From contig VZRR01013707.1 in NCBI GenBank assembly GCA_013398015.1, forward strand, positions 186,390 through 250,389: 64,000 nt of DNA. Direction: 5' to 3'. This DNA comes from Oreocharis arfaki (lineage: Eukaryota; Chordata; Aves; Passeriformes; Paramythiidae). A program made the translations under genes and the position numbers. Positions 38,421 through 49,305 of this stretch are shown piece after piece (position 1 is the first letter of the stretch; every line of letters begins with the position of its first letter). Under the pieces are notes generated by a model, which did not search any database, was not told the origin of the DNA, and saw only the letters and a list, made by a program, of their open reading frames with translations.

Positions 38421-39494
38421 TGATGTGGTGAGTTGGCTGTGGCTGGACAGCTGGCACCCACCAAACCCATTCTAGCACTCCCTCTCCTCAACTCAACAGG
38501 AGAAAAAAGTAAAATGAAAGGCTCCTGGGTCAAGATAAGGACAAGGTGAGATCATCACTGATTACTGTCACAGACAAAACAGACTTGACTTGAGGAAATT
38601 AATTGAATTTATTAACAATGAGATCAGAGTAGGGTAATGAGAAATAAAACTAAATCTGAAAAACAACTTTCACCACCTCTCTCTTCTTCACAGGTTCAAT
38701 TTCACTCCTGATATTCTCCACCTCCTCCACCTCAGTAGCACTGGAGGACAGGAACTGGGGGTTGCAGCCAGCTTCTTAGCTGCTCCTTTCTCCTCAGGGG
38801 GAGGACCCGTCACACTCTTGCCCTCCTCCAGCATGGGGTCCCTCCCATCAGAGGCAGTCCTCCATAAACTTCTCTGAGTTCTTCCCACAACCTGCAGTCC
38901 TTCTTTGACTGCTCCAGCGTGGGTCCCTTACAAGGAGTGACAAACCTGCTCCAGAGTGGGCTCCTCTATCCATGTATCCACCAGGCCCTGCCAGAAGCCT
39001 GCTCCAGCATAGGCTTCTTCTGGGGTGACAAACTCCTTCAGACTTCCACCTGCTCTGGCATGGGGTCTTACCATGAGCTGCACATGGATCTCTGCTCCTC
39101 CATGGACCTCCATGGGCTGTAGGGCACAGCCTGACTCCCCATGGTCTGCACCACAGACTGCAGGAAAATCCCTGCTCTGGAGCCTGGAGCGTATCCTGCC
39201 CCTCCTTCTGCACTGACCTTTGTGTCTGAAGAGTTGTTTTTTTCTCAAGTATTTTCAATCCTCTCTCATCTGGCTGCAGTTGCTGTTGGGCAGCAATTTC
39301 CCCCCCTCTTCTTACACGTGTTATCGCAGAGGCACCTCCACCATCCCTGATGGGCTCAGCCCTGGCCAGCGTGGGTCTTGTCTGGAGCTGGCTGGCACTG
39401 GCTTTGTTGGACATGCGGGAAAGCTTCTAGCAGCTTCTCCCAGAAGCCACCCCAGTAGCCCCTGGCTACCGAACCTTGCCTCACAAACCCAACA
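38421..39494 (-). mobile_element. solo LTR of an abundant avian ERV family, about 1.07 kb
   Basis: Read on the minus strand, this matches from end to end an LTR-like repeat I recall from many avian transcripts. It has a 5' end near TGTTGGGTTTG, a long U3 with repeated 'cccacgctggagcag'-type units, an AATAAA at 38608-38613 and a 3' end with 'tccagccacagccaactcac'. With boundaries TG...CA at 38421 and 39494, the flanks share the 4-bp word GACA (38417-38420, 39495-39498), a weak candidate target duplication. No internal retroviral genes are present, so it is a solo LTR. The TATA-like box expected in the U3 looks degenerate. Family class is not certain. Confidence 0.75.
38848..39414 (-). other. 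188-codon open frame inside the LTR
   Basis: This is the longest open frame of the window. It lies wholly within the solo LTR in its sense orientation. The product is rich in Arg, Gly, Ser and Gln and contains loosely repeated segments that reflect the LTR's internal DNA repeats. No retroviral or cellular domain is visible. Its openness is probably due to GC-rich repetitive sequence and not to selection. Confidence 0.6.
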
Positions 39495-41241
39495 GACACA
39501 TTTAACCACATCATGACTTTTCTGTAGCTCAGAGAAAAGCTAGGCTGGTTTCACATATTTTCTTCTGAAACTTTGGCAGCTCTGCTTGGTTTAGGATTTT
39601 ATTAAGCTGTAAAGTACTTCTAATCAGAGTGAGGAATACTGTTGACAGTGGACTTAGTTTTATGAGGAAACATTTAAAAAGCCATCCTGACATTCAAAAG
39701 ACATAAATGTTAGTACAAATTGAACTGCGGCACTCTGTGCTTCTCATTCATTTTGTGAGGTACTCTGAGATGATTTGCCTGGGGAAATGAAGCAATAATG
39801 ACTGAAGGCTTGATTTTTCAGAGATTTTAAGACATACAGCTCCAGATGTTGTCATAGAAATCTATGGTACTCACTGATTCTGAAAATTGGGCTGTGGATG
39901 TATAAAGCCCTACCTTGTGCTTGTCTGAAAGGTACATAGTAGAGGACAAAAAGTAAATATGGTGCTTTCAAAATGAACCTTGTCTTGCTTCCCCTTTGAG
40001 TGTAAAATTACAAATGAGTGTTACAGCTGAAATGAAAACTTGAGGAAGTAAATTTGTCTAAGCTTTCTTTTCATTTCCATCTGTTCACAGAACAGGCTTT
40101 CACTTATATTTCAGACATAAGGAAAAAGACTTCAGTTAGTGTAAGAATTCTAAACTTTATAAGTAGTTGCCCTGGAAATGTAAGACTTGACCTCGGCCAT
40201 GCAGTTACTCTAACCTGAGCTATTTAAGCTCCTTTGTCTGGCAGAACCTTGTCTTGCTTTGACATACTGCAGTCCTCTATGTATATTATGTCCTGTATGC
40301 ACCAAAGAACATGCAGGTATAAACCTTTCATTATTTACAGTGCAAACAGACACACAGCCAAGGGTATTCCTGCTACTAAAAAGGATGTCTGCACATCTAC
40401 CTTTCCTTTTGAAATATCATAGGTAGGCAAAACACATTCAACCTACATTTCCATCACAAAAACAAATTTTGCTTCTAAGAACATGAAAAACTAAGTGATT
40501 TTCATTCTACCAATGGATAAAGTGTTTCCTTGCGCTGTAAACGAAGTTTTTTTCTTTGCATCACTGTGAGTAATAATGCTTTGCAGACTTCTGACACCCT
40601 TTATGTCTTGGCATTTCCATTTAAGTCTCTCTTTTCAAAAGTCTCAAGTCTAGTGAAAGGGTTCTCATTATTGCTCTCTTTTAAGCAAGTAGAACTTCAT
40701 AAATCAGACATCTTGTATCTTAATCTCCTTTTAAGTGTACTCAGCCACTGCAATACTCATTTGAGCACATCTTCATTTTCTGTTCTGCCTCAGCCAACTG
40801 TATGGTGTCTCTGTATAGATACCAGAACCAGAGCAGACCAGCCCAATGAGGGGTGCAGTTCACTGCCTTTTCCGACAGCAGCCTCCAGCATAAGCAAAAG
40901 AAATACCACAATGAACAGCTACAGAATGGCAGACTTTTAAGTGGCTTTGAACATTCAGTCATAACTGGCCTACCTTGTTACCTGAATGATCAAATTCCAT
41001 TGTAAATTTTTCCTCTTCCAAAGGGTGGCTTCCTTGGCATGTGCTCCTAACAAATGGAAATTCGTACTACTTTAATCCACATTCATCTCTTTTCAACAAC
41101 ATCCTTGTATATGTAAAATCCAGAAGTCAAAATAAAGACACCCATCCCCCTGACTTGGGTTTTTCATCAAACGCTAAACAACCTATTTTTTCAAATACTG
41201 TGCAGATAGAGTAGCTCCACCTATAGCTGGATACTGAACAT
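39495..41241. other. unique DNA, no gene recognised
   Basis: The largest frame is 40530-40940 (plus, 136 codons), Ser/Leu/Phe-rich with no domain. No repeats are recognised. Confidence 0.55.
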
Positions 41242-41345
41242 GAATAGGATAGGATAGGATAGGATAGAATAGAATAGAATAGAATAGAATAGAATAGAAT
41301 AGAATAGAATAGAATAGAATAGAATAGAATAGAATAAAATAGAAT
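41242..41345 (+). repeat. (AGGAT)4-(AGAAT)14 microsatellite
   Basis: Four AGGAT units (41246-41265), fourteen AGAAT units (41266-41335), one AAAAT and one AGAAT. The array sits exactly where the tail of the adjoining minus-strand CR1 should be, so it most likely grew from that tail (ATTCTATG-like units). It encodes the repeated Ile-Leu-Phe-Tyr-Ser on the minus strand. Confidence 0.95.
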
Positions 41346-41575
41346 ATTCTTCAGTTGGAAGGGCCCTGCAACAATCGAGTCCTGACCACTTAAAGGCTGA
41401 CCAAGTTGAAGCATGTTGCTAAGGTCGTTGTCCAAATGCCCCTTAAACACTGACAGGCTGAGGGCATCAACCAGCTTTCCAGGAAGACTGTCCCAGTGTT
41501 TGACAACCGTCTCAGTAAAGAGATGTTCCAAATGTTCAGTCAAAATCTCCCCTGGAAGGTTAAAAATCTGGGGGT
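41346..41575 (-). mobile_element. CR1 LINE, short 3' end
   Basis: The antisense CR1 3' tip 'attcttcagttggaaggg' directly follows the microsatellite. Antisense late ORF2/3' UTR sequence follows ('tccaggaagactgtcccag', 'gagatgttccaaatgttcag'). On the minus strand, the frame 41127-41543 reads through the CR1 remnant into the microsatellite. The copy is 5'-truncated with an approximate upper end. Confidence 0.88.
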
Positions 41576-43118
41576 GGCAAGTCCTTCCAAAATGTTACAG
41601 CGTGGCATGTCTGAAGAGTGGTCAAGATAGGAAGAGAGAGAATATCTATGAGAGCTTATACAGCTCAAATGGAAACTTCCCTGTAAAATCAGAATTCATC
41701 TGTATACATACTGCATGGCACAGAAAAAAGGCTGCTGAAAATATTAAAAGATAAAACAATGTTTAAAAATTGCCATTTAAGATTTCTAAATCATATTATC
41801 TTTTTTTTTTTTTAAGTAGCTTTGATTTAAAACCAGAAACAAAGAAATCTTGGAGGAGGAAGATTGAAAAAAGGTGTGATGATTTAAAAATCAACAAAAA
41901 TAGGATTCCAATTACAATACTTTTGTTGGCAGGCAATTACTGTCAGATATCATCAATACTTAGAGGAAAAAAAAATGATGCTTTAAGAGAAAATGTTGCC
42001 TGCTTAATTTCCTGCTTTTTGCTTGATGATGAGTCTCCTCTTCCCTTTAGTTTCTTTTAATTACTACATCTGCAGAACAACACAGTATATTATCATTTTA
42101 TTTCATTTGCTCGTATGATATTTGAGGTCAAATCCAAAAAAACCTCAGGCTCTGTCCTAGAATGAGATTAAAATTTAAATGCTTTGGAGAAACTGTGCCT
42201 CAAAGGCAGGTCTCTCTTTAGCATTCCTATTGACTGGATTATTTTGTTCTTGAATTAAACTGCATGTATCCAAACTGAAACAGAAAAAAAAAAACAAACT
42301 TTCCTCCTCCTATTATTCAATCCATTCTTCATAAATTCAGAAACTAGAAATAACTCATATTTTTGTTTGTTGACATGTTGCAGAAAATCAGATCTAAATT
42401 TCATCGAATTAAAAAGCACAAGCAAAAAAAAAATTCTAGCTTGAAATGTACCCATAGCTTTTCTTCTGCATTTAAAGATCATTAAACTAATTTTTATTCT
42501 TGTGAAGACTGTTAGAATTTTGTTAAGTATATCTGTTTCCAAGTGTCTAATAATTGTAAGTGTTAAAAGAAAAAATATTAATACAGTTTAATTGCCAACT
42601 GAACATACAGAAATGTTAGTGTATTTTTAAACATTTACAATCTGTGTGCTGCAATATATTTCAGCTCCTGCAATAACAGCTCTTTGGTTTAATGTGTGCT
42701 GCATGAATGTAAAAAGGATGGCACACAGCACTAGGATATCAACTGCCTACTTGGAGAATGATTAATTTAAGATAAATAGATGCCTGGCTTCAGCTACACT
42801 GATTGTATTTCCTATCCCAAGCTGCAGAATCAGTGTTTCCACTCAGATGTTGTAAAACATATGCAGGAATCATTCTTTTGCACTCACAAACCACAGTGCA
42901 TCACAGATTTAATCTTGCTCTTCTGCACTCCGTGGCTGAATTTAATTTTACTTCTGCCATCAGCCTAATAGACAAAAAATGTTTCCTATTTATTTTAATA
43001 CATAAACTTTAAACTCATGTTATTCTGATTTCATCCCACTTCAATTTCTCGGTTTGATGGCAAATAACAGAAGCTTAACTCTGTCTACAAGTACATAATA
43101 AAATCACTTGGAAGAAAT
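41576..43118. other. unique AT-rich DNA, no gene recognised
   Basis: Frames at 41770-42060 (plus) and 42255-42542 (minus) overlap A/T-runs and show no domain. Confidence 0.55.
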
Positions 43119-43163
43119 ACCAAAACCAAACAAACCCACATACAAAAACAAAAAAACCACAAC
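43119..43163 (+). repeat. A/C-rich low-complexity tract
   Basis: CAAA, CCAAA and CAAAAA units. It has the same style of composition as the tracts near 22.5 kb and 60.0 kb. No element body is seen. Confidence 0.7.
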
Positions 43164-44959
43164 ATACCTAACTGGGAAAATATTTGATTTCATTATAATC
43201 ACAGGATTTACCAGACATGAAAAATACATAAAGACACAGAAAGAATATCTCACCTTTTTTTTCAGTGCTACAAAACAAGACTATTTATTTGTTCCATTGT
43301 AAAATGCAGTTTTTAAAAAGACTCTTAGAAAAATTAATGGCTCGGTCTTATGAGATTGCACATCCTCAAAGCCCCTACCCTCTGGGTTTAAAGCAAACAG
43401 CATCTCCCTCTCCACTCAGTAGTGTCTGCACTTGTATTCCTCTTTCTGTAGGCACTATCCTACTCACAACAAACAATTAATTCCCTCAGCAAGCCAGGGT
43501 GGAACACAACCTTTCTCATGCCCCACCCATTGCCTGCCTGGAAGAATTGGGTTGGATGGAGTGTGGTGACCTACAGTGAACATAAAGGAATTGGAGACTA
43601 GGAAGGGGCAGGTTGGGTGTTTGGCTTAGACTAAACTTGGGAGAGAGGAAGGACAGGTGTTCATTTAACACCTAAATGCTAATGACCCTAAGAATGTCTT
43701 ACAGTAGGTTCTTCTAAAGCACTGGTTAGTAACCTTGTCTCAAGCACGTAACTGGAGACAGATTTTGTACCACTAGAGATGAGTCACAGAATTTAAAAAA
43801 AAAAACAGACTGACCTTAAATTGGAGCAACTTTTCATGTCAGTCAGTATGCAATAAGTCAGATAAGCATCCCTTGAGTTGGATGAAAAGAAAAAAGGAAA
43901 AAAAAAACCCATGTGCATTTTAGTATGAAATTTCTTTTGTATTATGCATATGGGTTCTTATAACTAATTTCAAAATTTTTATTTCCTCTATGTAAAAATT
44001 TAAAGCAGATGTAAATTACTCAAGAGAACAGCCTGGAAATTTGTCTACCCCATCACAGAAAAGATAGCAATAAATATGTGGATATAAGGAACCACCTAAG
44101 AGATGAGAGATTATTTTACTCCTCGTTCCCATTTACTTTCTTCCCAAGAGTATTCCATTCAGGGGACCAGTTAGTGCTGCACAATGATCTAGAGTTCTAA
44201 GCATTTTTCCACAAGATAGTATCCCAAAAACTAGGCCCAGAGAGTATGTGATAACATCCATTACAGAAATACCCTTTTCTGAAGCAGGAAGTCAAACCCT
44301 GTGGCAGTGGAAGTGGATGGAGCTGTTCCACTGGTGAGCAAAAGTAAGGAAGCAGAAAGATGCAGAGCCCATATGGAGCACAAGGCAGTCTTGCAGTTTA
44401 TGTCTATATTATGATTTCTGTGCATAATACTTCATTAATTCTTTTACCCTTCCTTCTGCTGCATGAGGCAGCAGAACCCTGTACCTGACAGTCTGCAGAA
44501 AGCAAAAAGGCTGTCTCAGAGACACACAGAACCCAAGCCTGCCTATTGCACATTTAACCAGCTCTACGATTAGTCATTTTCCAGTTTTTCACCATCATGA
44601 GCAACACAGAGGTCTTTAGACAGCTCACCTCTCAGGCAAGCCTGAAGCATGCGCCTGCACTGAATTTCAAACTCAGTCTGTTTTTACCCATTACTGTTTC
44701 CATGAAAAGCATTCTTGCCATATAAGCTGACTTCAGCAGCCTGCTGCTATTGACAACCTTTAATGTTTAGGACACAAAGAAGAAACATTTACTTACAGAT
44801 TTCCAAAGCTCTAATTGGAGATGGCCTGGGAATGTAACACCTAAAAAATGAGATGTTTTTGGGTATACGCTTTTCATCACAAACTGCTGAGTCACATTTT
44901 GCTCTCATTTACAAATGTGCTACATAAATGATTCTTTGAGGTTGTCTGCGTATAAATAA
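43164..44959. other. unique DNA, no gene recognised
   Basis: No frame above 71 codons. No repeat or RNA gene is recognised. Confidence 0.6.
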
Positions 44960-44983
44960 CTTGGTTTTGTTTTCAAAACCAAG
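44960..44983. repeat. perfect 10-bp-arm hairpin
   Basis: CTTGGTTTTG (44960-44969), loop TTTT, CAAAACCAAG (44974-44983). The palindrome is perfect. No flanking transposon ends or genes are seen, and the role is unknown. Confidence 0.9.
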
Positions 44984-46159
44984 CTTTCCCCACTCCCCAA
45001 ACCACATATATCCCCCATACATGATCCTGAGCTGCGACTGGTCTCCTGGATTACAGCGGCCAACAAGTTTTCTTGATAAATCTGATTTCAGTCTTTGAAT
45101 GCAAAAAACCCAAACAAACCCTGAAAGCTATTTGCGTTTAAAACTATTCATACCACATTCTGTTTCAAGTAGACCATAGCAGGGAAGGTTCAGTGCAGTC
45201 CTCAGAGGCAAACCATGGGATAAAGCCATAAGCTGTAGCCCATGATCACACTGCAGCTCTCCTCCTGTGAAGCCTTAGGAAAAGGCTTTTGAAGAGCAGA
45301 TCACATATCCTGATTCTTTGCTTAAAAGAGTCTGCACAGACCAGAATACCTCAGCATCCTGTATGGTGTGTCAGTATAATCATGCTATATCCACATAAGA
45401 TGAACAGAGTTTATGTTTGATTCTGGTTATATCTGAAATGCATTAAAATTGTGGCTTGCTGCCTGAGTCCACACCATGCATTTATATCATCTCTGCCTAT
45501 GTGTGCAGCAACAGATACATCTCAATTCCAGTAAGTGACATTTAGACACCTGCTGAACATGGGAAGAATGCCTGAGCCTCAAAGCCCATTGCTGCTGTGA
45601 ATCAAAGACCATTTGCCATCTCAGAAATTAGCTGCTTTTGAAGACAGCACGTCCAGATGCAATGACATCTGTAGCTGTGGAGCCCACACCAAAGCAGCAA
45701 TGGAACCAAGGGCAAGTATTTTTTACTGTGGAATTTGATCTACTTTTTCAAGTTATCACAGATTAAAGAAATGTGTGCATTTAGAAAAAAAAAAAGACAA
45801 ATCTAAAATCTTAGATGATTACTAAAAGACAGATTTAGTGAAGTTAAAACAAAATAAAAATCCCAACCGAACCCCTACACAAAGTATTAAGTATCTAAAA
45901 CAGAATTTAGTGGATTTTAAGTCTTTCAACCAGAAGAGAGTCCAAAATCTCCTGATCAATCTTAAGCCTGGAGATACCAAAAATGTGTTTGAACTTCAGG
46001 ATTGTCTAACAGCATCGCCGAGACTTCTATACATGCCCAGGACTACCTGTTAGCCAGCACTGACCCTTTGGCTGAGCTCCCCATGTTTGCCAAACCAGGC
46101 CCCACTGCTTGAAAGTGCCTGGAAACACAGGCGTGGTGGGAGCATGGTAAACACACAGA
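44984..46159. other. unique DNA, no gene recognised
   Basis: One 71-codon A-rich frame (45838-46053, plus) begins at a non-ATG codon and has no domain. Nothing else is recognised. Confidence 0.55.
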
Positions 46160-46255
46160 AACAGAGACTTATGGAATCAGAATGGCCTGGGTCAGAAGGA
46201 ACATTAAAGATTATCTAGTTCCAATGCCTCTGCTGTGGACAGGGTCACTGTGGCA
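46160..46255 (-). mobile_element. CR1 LINE, short 3' tip
   Basis: The plus strand follows the antisense CR1 3' tip closely: 'ggaatcagaatggcctggg', then 'cattaaagattatctagttc', then a 'cctctgctgtggacagg' counterpart. Only about 95 bp remain and the octamer tail is short. It lies 100 bp from an LTR. Confidence 0.82.
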
Positions 46256-46757
46256 GTGGTACAAGCAGCTGAAGCTGAAACAGACTGTCAAGGAAGCAGT
46301 ACCACTGCCTGATGGTGGGTTAGGGCATAGACCCGATCCCCCATCTTTCAACAGGTTGTCAATTATGAGTTCCCCGCTCCCCGTTTTATTATAATCAGGT
46401 TATACATATTCAGTTCTTGTATTACATATGTATAAGTTCTCGAAAGTTCTGTGTTACTCGATGCCCCATTGATCCCAGCTCCTGTCAATTTATTGTACCC
46501 TCCTTTTATTATAGTCCATTGGTTGTTGTACCCACTGTTCCTCCCCTGTTCTCCCCAGTTATTGGTTCTCTGTGTTATCTCCACCCACAATACTGTTTGC
46601 TTAAAAACCCTTGTCACTGCCCTCGGGTGGGTTTTTTCTTCTGTGTCGTTTTCGTGTGAGTTAGTGCTCTGCTCTCCCCTTCCAATAAACGCCACTGGAA
46701 CGGCAAGCAAAAACCTCTCCCTTGCCTCTTCGTCTTGGTGCTGTGGCTGCTCTCTGC

Positions 46758-47040
46758 CTGCCAGGCGAGCTGTTTGCATTGAGGCTGGTAGCTCAGGCTG
46801 GGCTCAGACACAGAGGCACAGATCCTGCTGCCAGGCGAGCTGTTTGCGTTGAGGCTGGTAGCTCAGGCTGGGCTCGGACCCAGGGGCACAGAACCTGCTG
46901 CCGGGCGGGGGGGTTGNNNNNNNNNNNNNNNNNNNNNNNNNNNNNNNNNNNNNNNNNNNNNNNNNNNNNNCTGCCAGGCGAGCTGTTTGCATTGAGGCTG
47001 GTAGCTCAGGCGGGGCTCGGACACGGGGGCACAGATCCTG
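46758..47040 (+). repeat. 70-bp tandem repeat array, interrupted by gap
   Basis: Units begin at 46758, 46828, 46898 (mostly lost in the gap) and 46971, each starting CTGCCAGG or CTGCCGGG. Two full units before the gap and one after it are nearly identical (spacing exactly 70 bp). The array lies downstream of the LTR polyadenylation signal, in U5 or leader position. The open frames through it repeat the same Leu-Pro-Gly-Glu-Leu-Phe-Ala motif as a by-product. Confidence 0.9.
46917..46970. other. assembly gap, 54 N
   Basis: A run of 54 N inside the 70-bp tandem array. The spacing from 46898 to the next unit at 46971 is 73 bp, so the stated gap size is close to one missing unit. If the assembler used an arbitrary or estimated size, more units may be missing. 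Confidence 0.97.
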
Positions 47041-47103
47041 CTGCAGTGCCGGCCGGTCACAGGCGCCGCCTCCCCTGCCACCTGGCCTGTGCCTGCGTCA
47101 GGT

Positions 47104-47529
47104 CACCTTGCAGTGGACCAGAGTTCCATCCAGCCTGCCCCTGAAACATGATTACCCTTTGGCATTCAGAAATACAGGAAGAGAAGGAAAACTTTTATGG
47201 ACTTCAATGGTTAAAAAACCTTCCCAGCAATTGTGAGAAGTGTGTTTTGTGTCCTTCTAACTGACCAAATCCCAAACATAATCTACAGCTTCCCACAAGT
47301 GCTTTAAGCATCACACGGATGTTTGTACTTCAGGATTTTTTCAGCTCTTTTTTTTTTTTCAAAATCTTAGTTATACTGTGAAAATGGGAGAGCTAGATGA
47401 TGATTGCTGAATTTCTTCATCTCTAAAAACACACAGGTACCTACTTCACAGAGGCACTGCAGGAATGCTTTAGTTAAAGCGTTGTGAACAGGCAAGAGCA
47501 GTATAAATACCAAGTACTGTTACTACTAC
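47104..47529. other. unique DNA, no gene recognised
   Basis: AT-rich with a T12 run near 47350. Short triplet runs (TAC, AAT) appear at the end and lead into the ancient repeat. Confidence 0.55.
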
Positions 47530-47770
47530 TAGTAGCAATAATAATAATACTTGACACTGGTATAGTGCCTTCCATCTGAGAATCCAAAAGCACTTTACAA
47601 AAATCAATTATAAAGAGTCTGTGAGGTGGGTAAGTAAAATCTACTTTTTATAGATGATGAAACATGGGTTCTTATCGGTTAATTGAATTGCTAAAGTTAT
47701 CCAGGAGGCAGGCACAGAACCACAATAGATAGTGCACATAAGACCTCCTCTGTCATCTCTAACTACCAGG
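47530..47770 (+). mobile_element. ancient MIR/L3-type element fragment
   Basis: The order of landmarks matches the old amniote MIR/L3-type repeat common in turtles and crocodilians. 'aataataataatacttgac' comes first, then 'agtgccttccatctgagaat', then 'aagcactttacaaa', then 'ctgtgaggtgggtaag'. A 'tttatagatgatgaaac' counterpart of the 'tttacagatgaggaaac' motif follows, and then a 'ggcaggcacagaacc' counterpart. It is strongly diverged. Such copies predate the bird radiation and are rarely recognisable in bird genomes. Naming between MIR and CR1-L3 is uncertain. Confidence 0.7.
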
Positions 47771-49059
47771 AATTCTTCTTTCCAGTGTGTCACCTATTTG
47801 CTCTCACTTATCATTTTTGTGAGCTGTCTTCAACAAGTAGTTTTCATTACCTTTCCTATCATTATAAATGACAGAATTAAGGATATAACGCTAGAAAATA
47901 TACTGCTGTCCTTTCATTTCCAGGACAGGTGTCATGTAGCATTACATGAACAATACATTTACATGTTGTAATACCCATTAATATTTAGTCTCCTTATTTT
48001 TTTACTGTGTTGGTGAAGAAAGAAAGTATAGTCTATCACAACAAAAGAATATTCCAGTAGATTTTACTAAACCATTCACTTTTTCTCATGCAAACACTGC
48101 ATAATCTAGTTACTTTCTCATTTGCTCACTGATCAAGAGGGAGTAGTTTTTTGTTTGTTTTTTTTTTTTAGTAACATAAAATGATGCCTATATGGTCAGG
48201 AACAATCACATTCCACTCCTCCATATGATCTCACCCAGCAAGTTGCTCAAAGACACTCCCTGTTAAAGGCACCTGCACAAGTGAATCCCACCTGCAACTC
48301 CAACTTCTGAGTTCAAGCACAGCCCCAGGCTGAGGGACCTGTGCTGAAAGGCCCCGGCCTGGAACTGCACCTCAGCTTGTAAACTCAAAGCAGCTGATTT
48401 AAGACTGACTGCTCACGCTAAATATTTTGAGTAATATATAACAGTATCAGTGGCCTGCCATTTTTAGATTATCCTGAGCTTAATACAGGTGACTAACACC
48501 TAAGTTCTGCCAGAATTTTCTCCTTCATTAACAAGGTTGATGTATTACTGTTTTTTTTCAAAAGTCAAGTACTAGGTAGACATTTAGGTGCAAAGGAATT
48601 TCACTGACTGGAAAAAGAAGAAATCTCATTAAAATTTTCTGAGCCAAGGTGTGTCAAGTGAAGTACAGATCTGCTACCACTAGACCCAGTCAAAAATTAC
48701 TGATACTGTTCTCATAATATTAATGTGATAAATTTTTTGTCTTGTTAATATTAACATAAAATGAATGTATAGAAATGTAATATACATTTTTAATTTAAAC
48801 ATTTATTTCCCCGCACACATTCCTTCCATCTCCAGTAACAGTATCACATTTTATCAGCAGAATACTTGATCACATGTTCTCTAGCTTTAGTGAAAATGTA
48901 CTTTTCTCTATTTTTATATCTTGTAAAGACATCAGCAGTATTTAGATATTGTGGCTTAGAAAGTGAATCATGTTAAGTGCCTACATGCACATGCACATTA
49001 ATGTCCCTTGACTTCAGGGGGTGTCCCTTTGCTTTCTGTAAGCAGTTCATAACCAGGAG
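47771..49059. other. unique DNA, no gene recognised
   Basis: It contains a T12 run near 48160 and a 12-bp palindrome GTTAATATTAAC at 48744-48755. No frame, RNA gene or repeat is recognised. Confidence 0.55.
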
Positions 49060-49305
49060 GCAAACGGCCCCCTAAATTTGCCTCTTACTTCCCTCCGAGA
49101 TTAATGGAGGAGCCTCCCAGCTACTGCTGCTGCTGCATCGTGCAGTCCTGTCTGCGCAGGCGCTCTTGGAGGAAGGAGACATGGCCACCTTTGCCTCCTC
49201 ATGCCTTCCCTTCCTGACCTTCTGTTCCTTGCCCTTCTCTGTCCAGTCACGTGCCATGGGGGGACGCTCTGCGCTGACCCATCGCGCAGCAAGCGCTAAG
49301 AGCAA
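49060..49305. promoter_or_regulatory. CpG-enriched patch, possible regulatory element
   Basis: By my count about eleven CpGs lie in 49060-49305, against a background where they are rare. They occur in CACGTG, TGCGCA, GGCGCT and ATCGCGC contexts. There is a CTGCTGCTGCTG run at 49127. CACGTG at 49248-49253 is a perfect E-box. No TATA box or gene follows in either direction. It may be a small CpG-island-like enhancer, an unrecognised repeat or a remnant first exon. Confidence 0.3.

Larger units (their letters stand above)
46357..47098 (+). mobile_element. ERV LTR (solo or partial) with tandem repeats
   Basis: The LTR-like start TGTCAATTATG is at 46357. U3 contains two ATTGGTT (inverted CCAAT) boxes near 46517 and 46560 and a TATA-like TTAAAAA at 46601. 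AATAAA is at 46684-46689. The region beyond is GC- and CpG-rich, composed of 70-bp tandem repeats with a sequence gap. CAGGT precedes the start (46352-46356) and recurs at 47099-47103. That would be a 5-bp target duplication, but the 3' terminus would then lack the usual CA, so this boundary is tentative. No gag, pol or env coding is seen. Confidence 0.65.

Noticed and set aside
41127..41543. 138-codon minus-strand open frame with Ile-Leu-Phe-Tyr-Ser repeats
   Set aside because: It is a read-through of a CR1 3' remnant into its tail-derived microsatellite, not a protein gene.
46722..47144. 140-codon frame with repeated Leu-Pro-Gly-Glu-Leu segments
   Set aside because: It crosses the 54-N gap and simply translates the 70-bp LTR repeats.
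47099..47438. Second CAGGT at 47434-47438 preceded by CA, as an alternative LTR end
   Set aside because: The 300 bp before it is ordinary unique AT-rich sequence unlike the LTR; the 5-mer match is probably chance.
48744..48755. GTTAATATTAAC palindrome as a possible HNF1-type site
   Set aside because: It lacks the central base of the HNF1 consensus, and a 12-bp AT-rich palindrome is not rare in such DNA.
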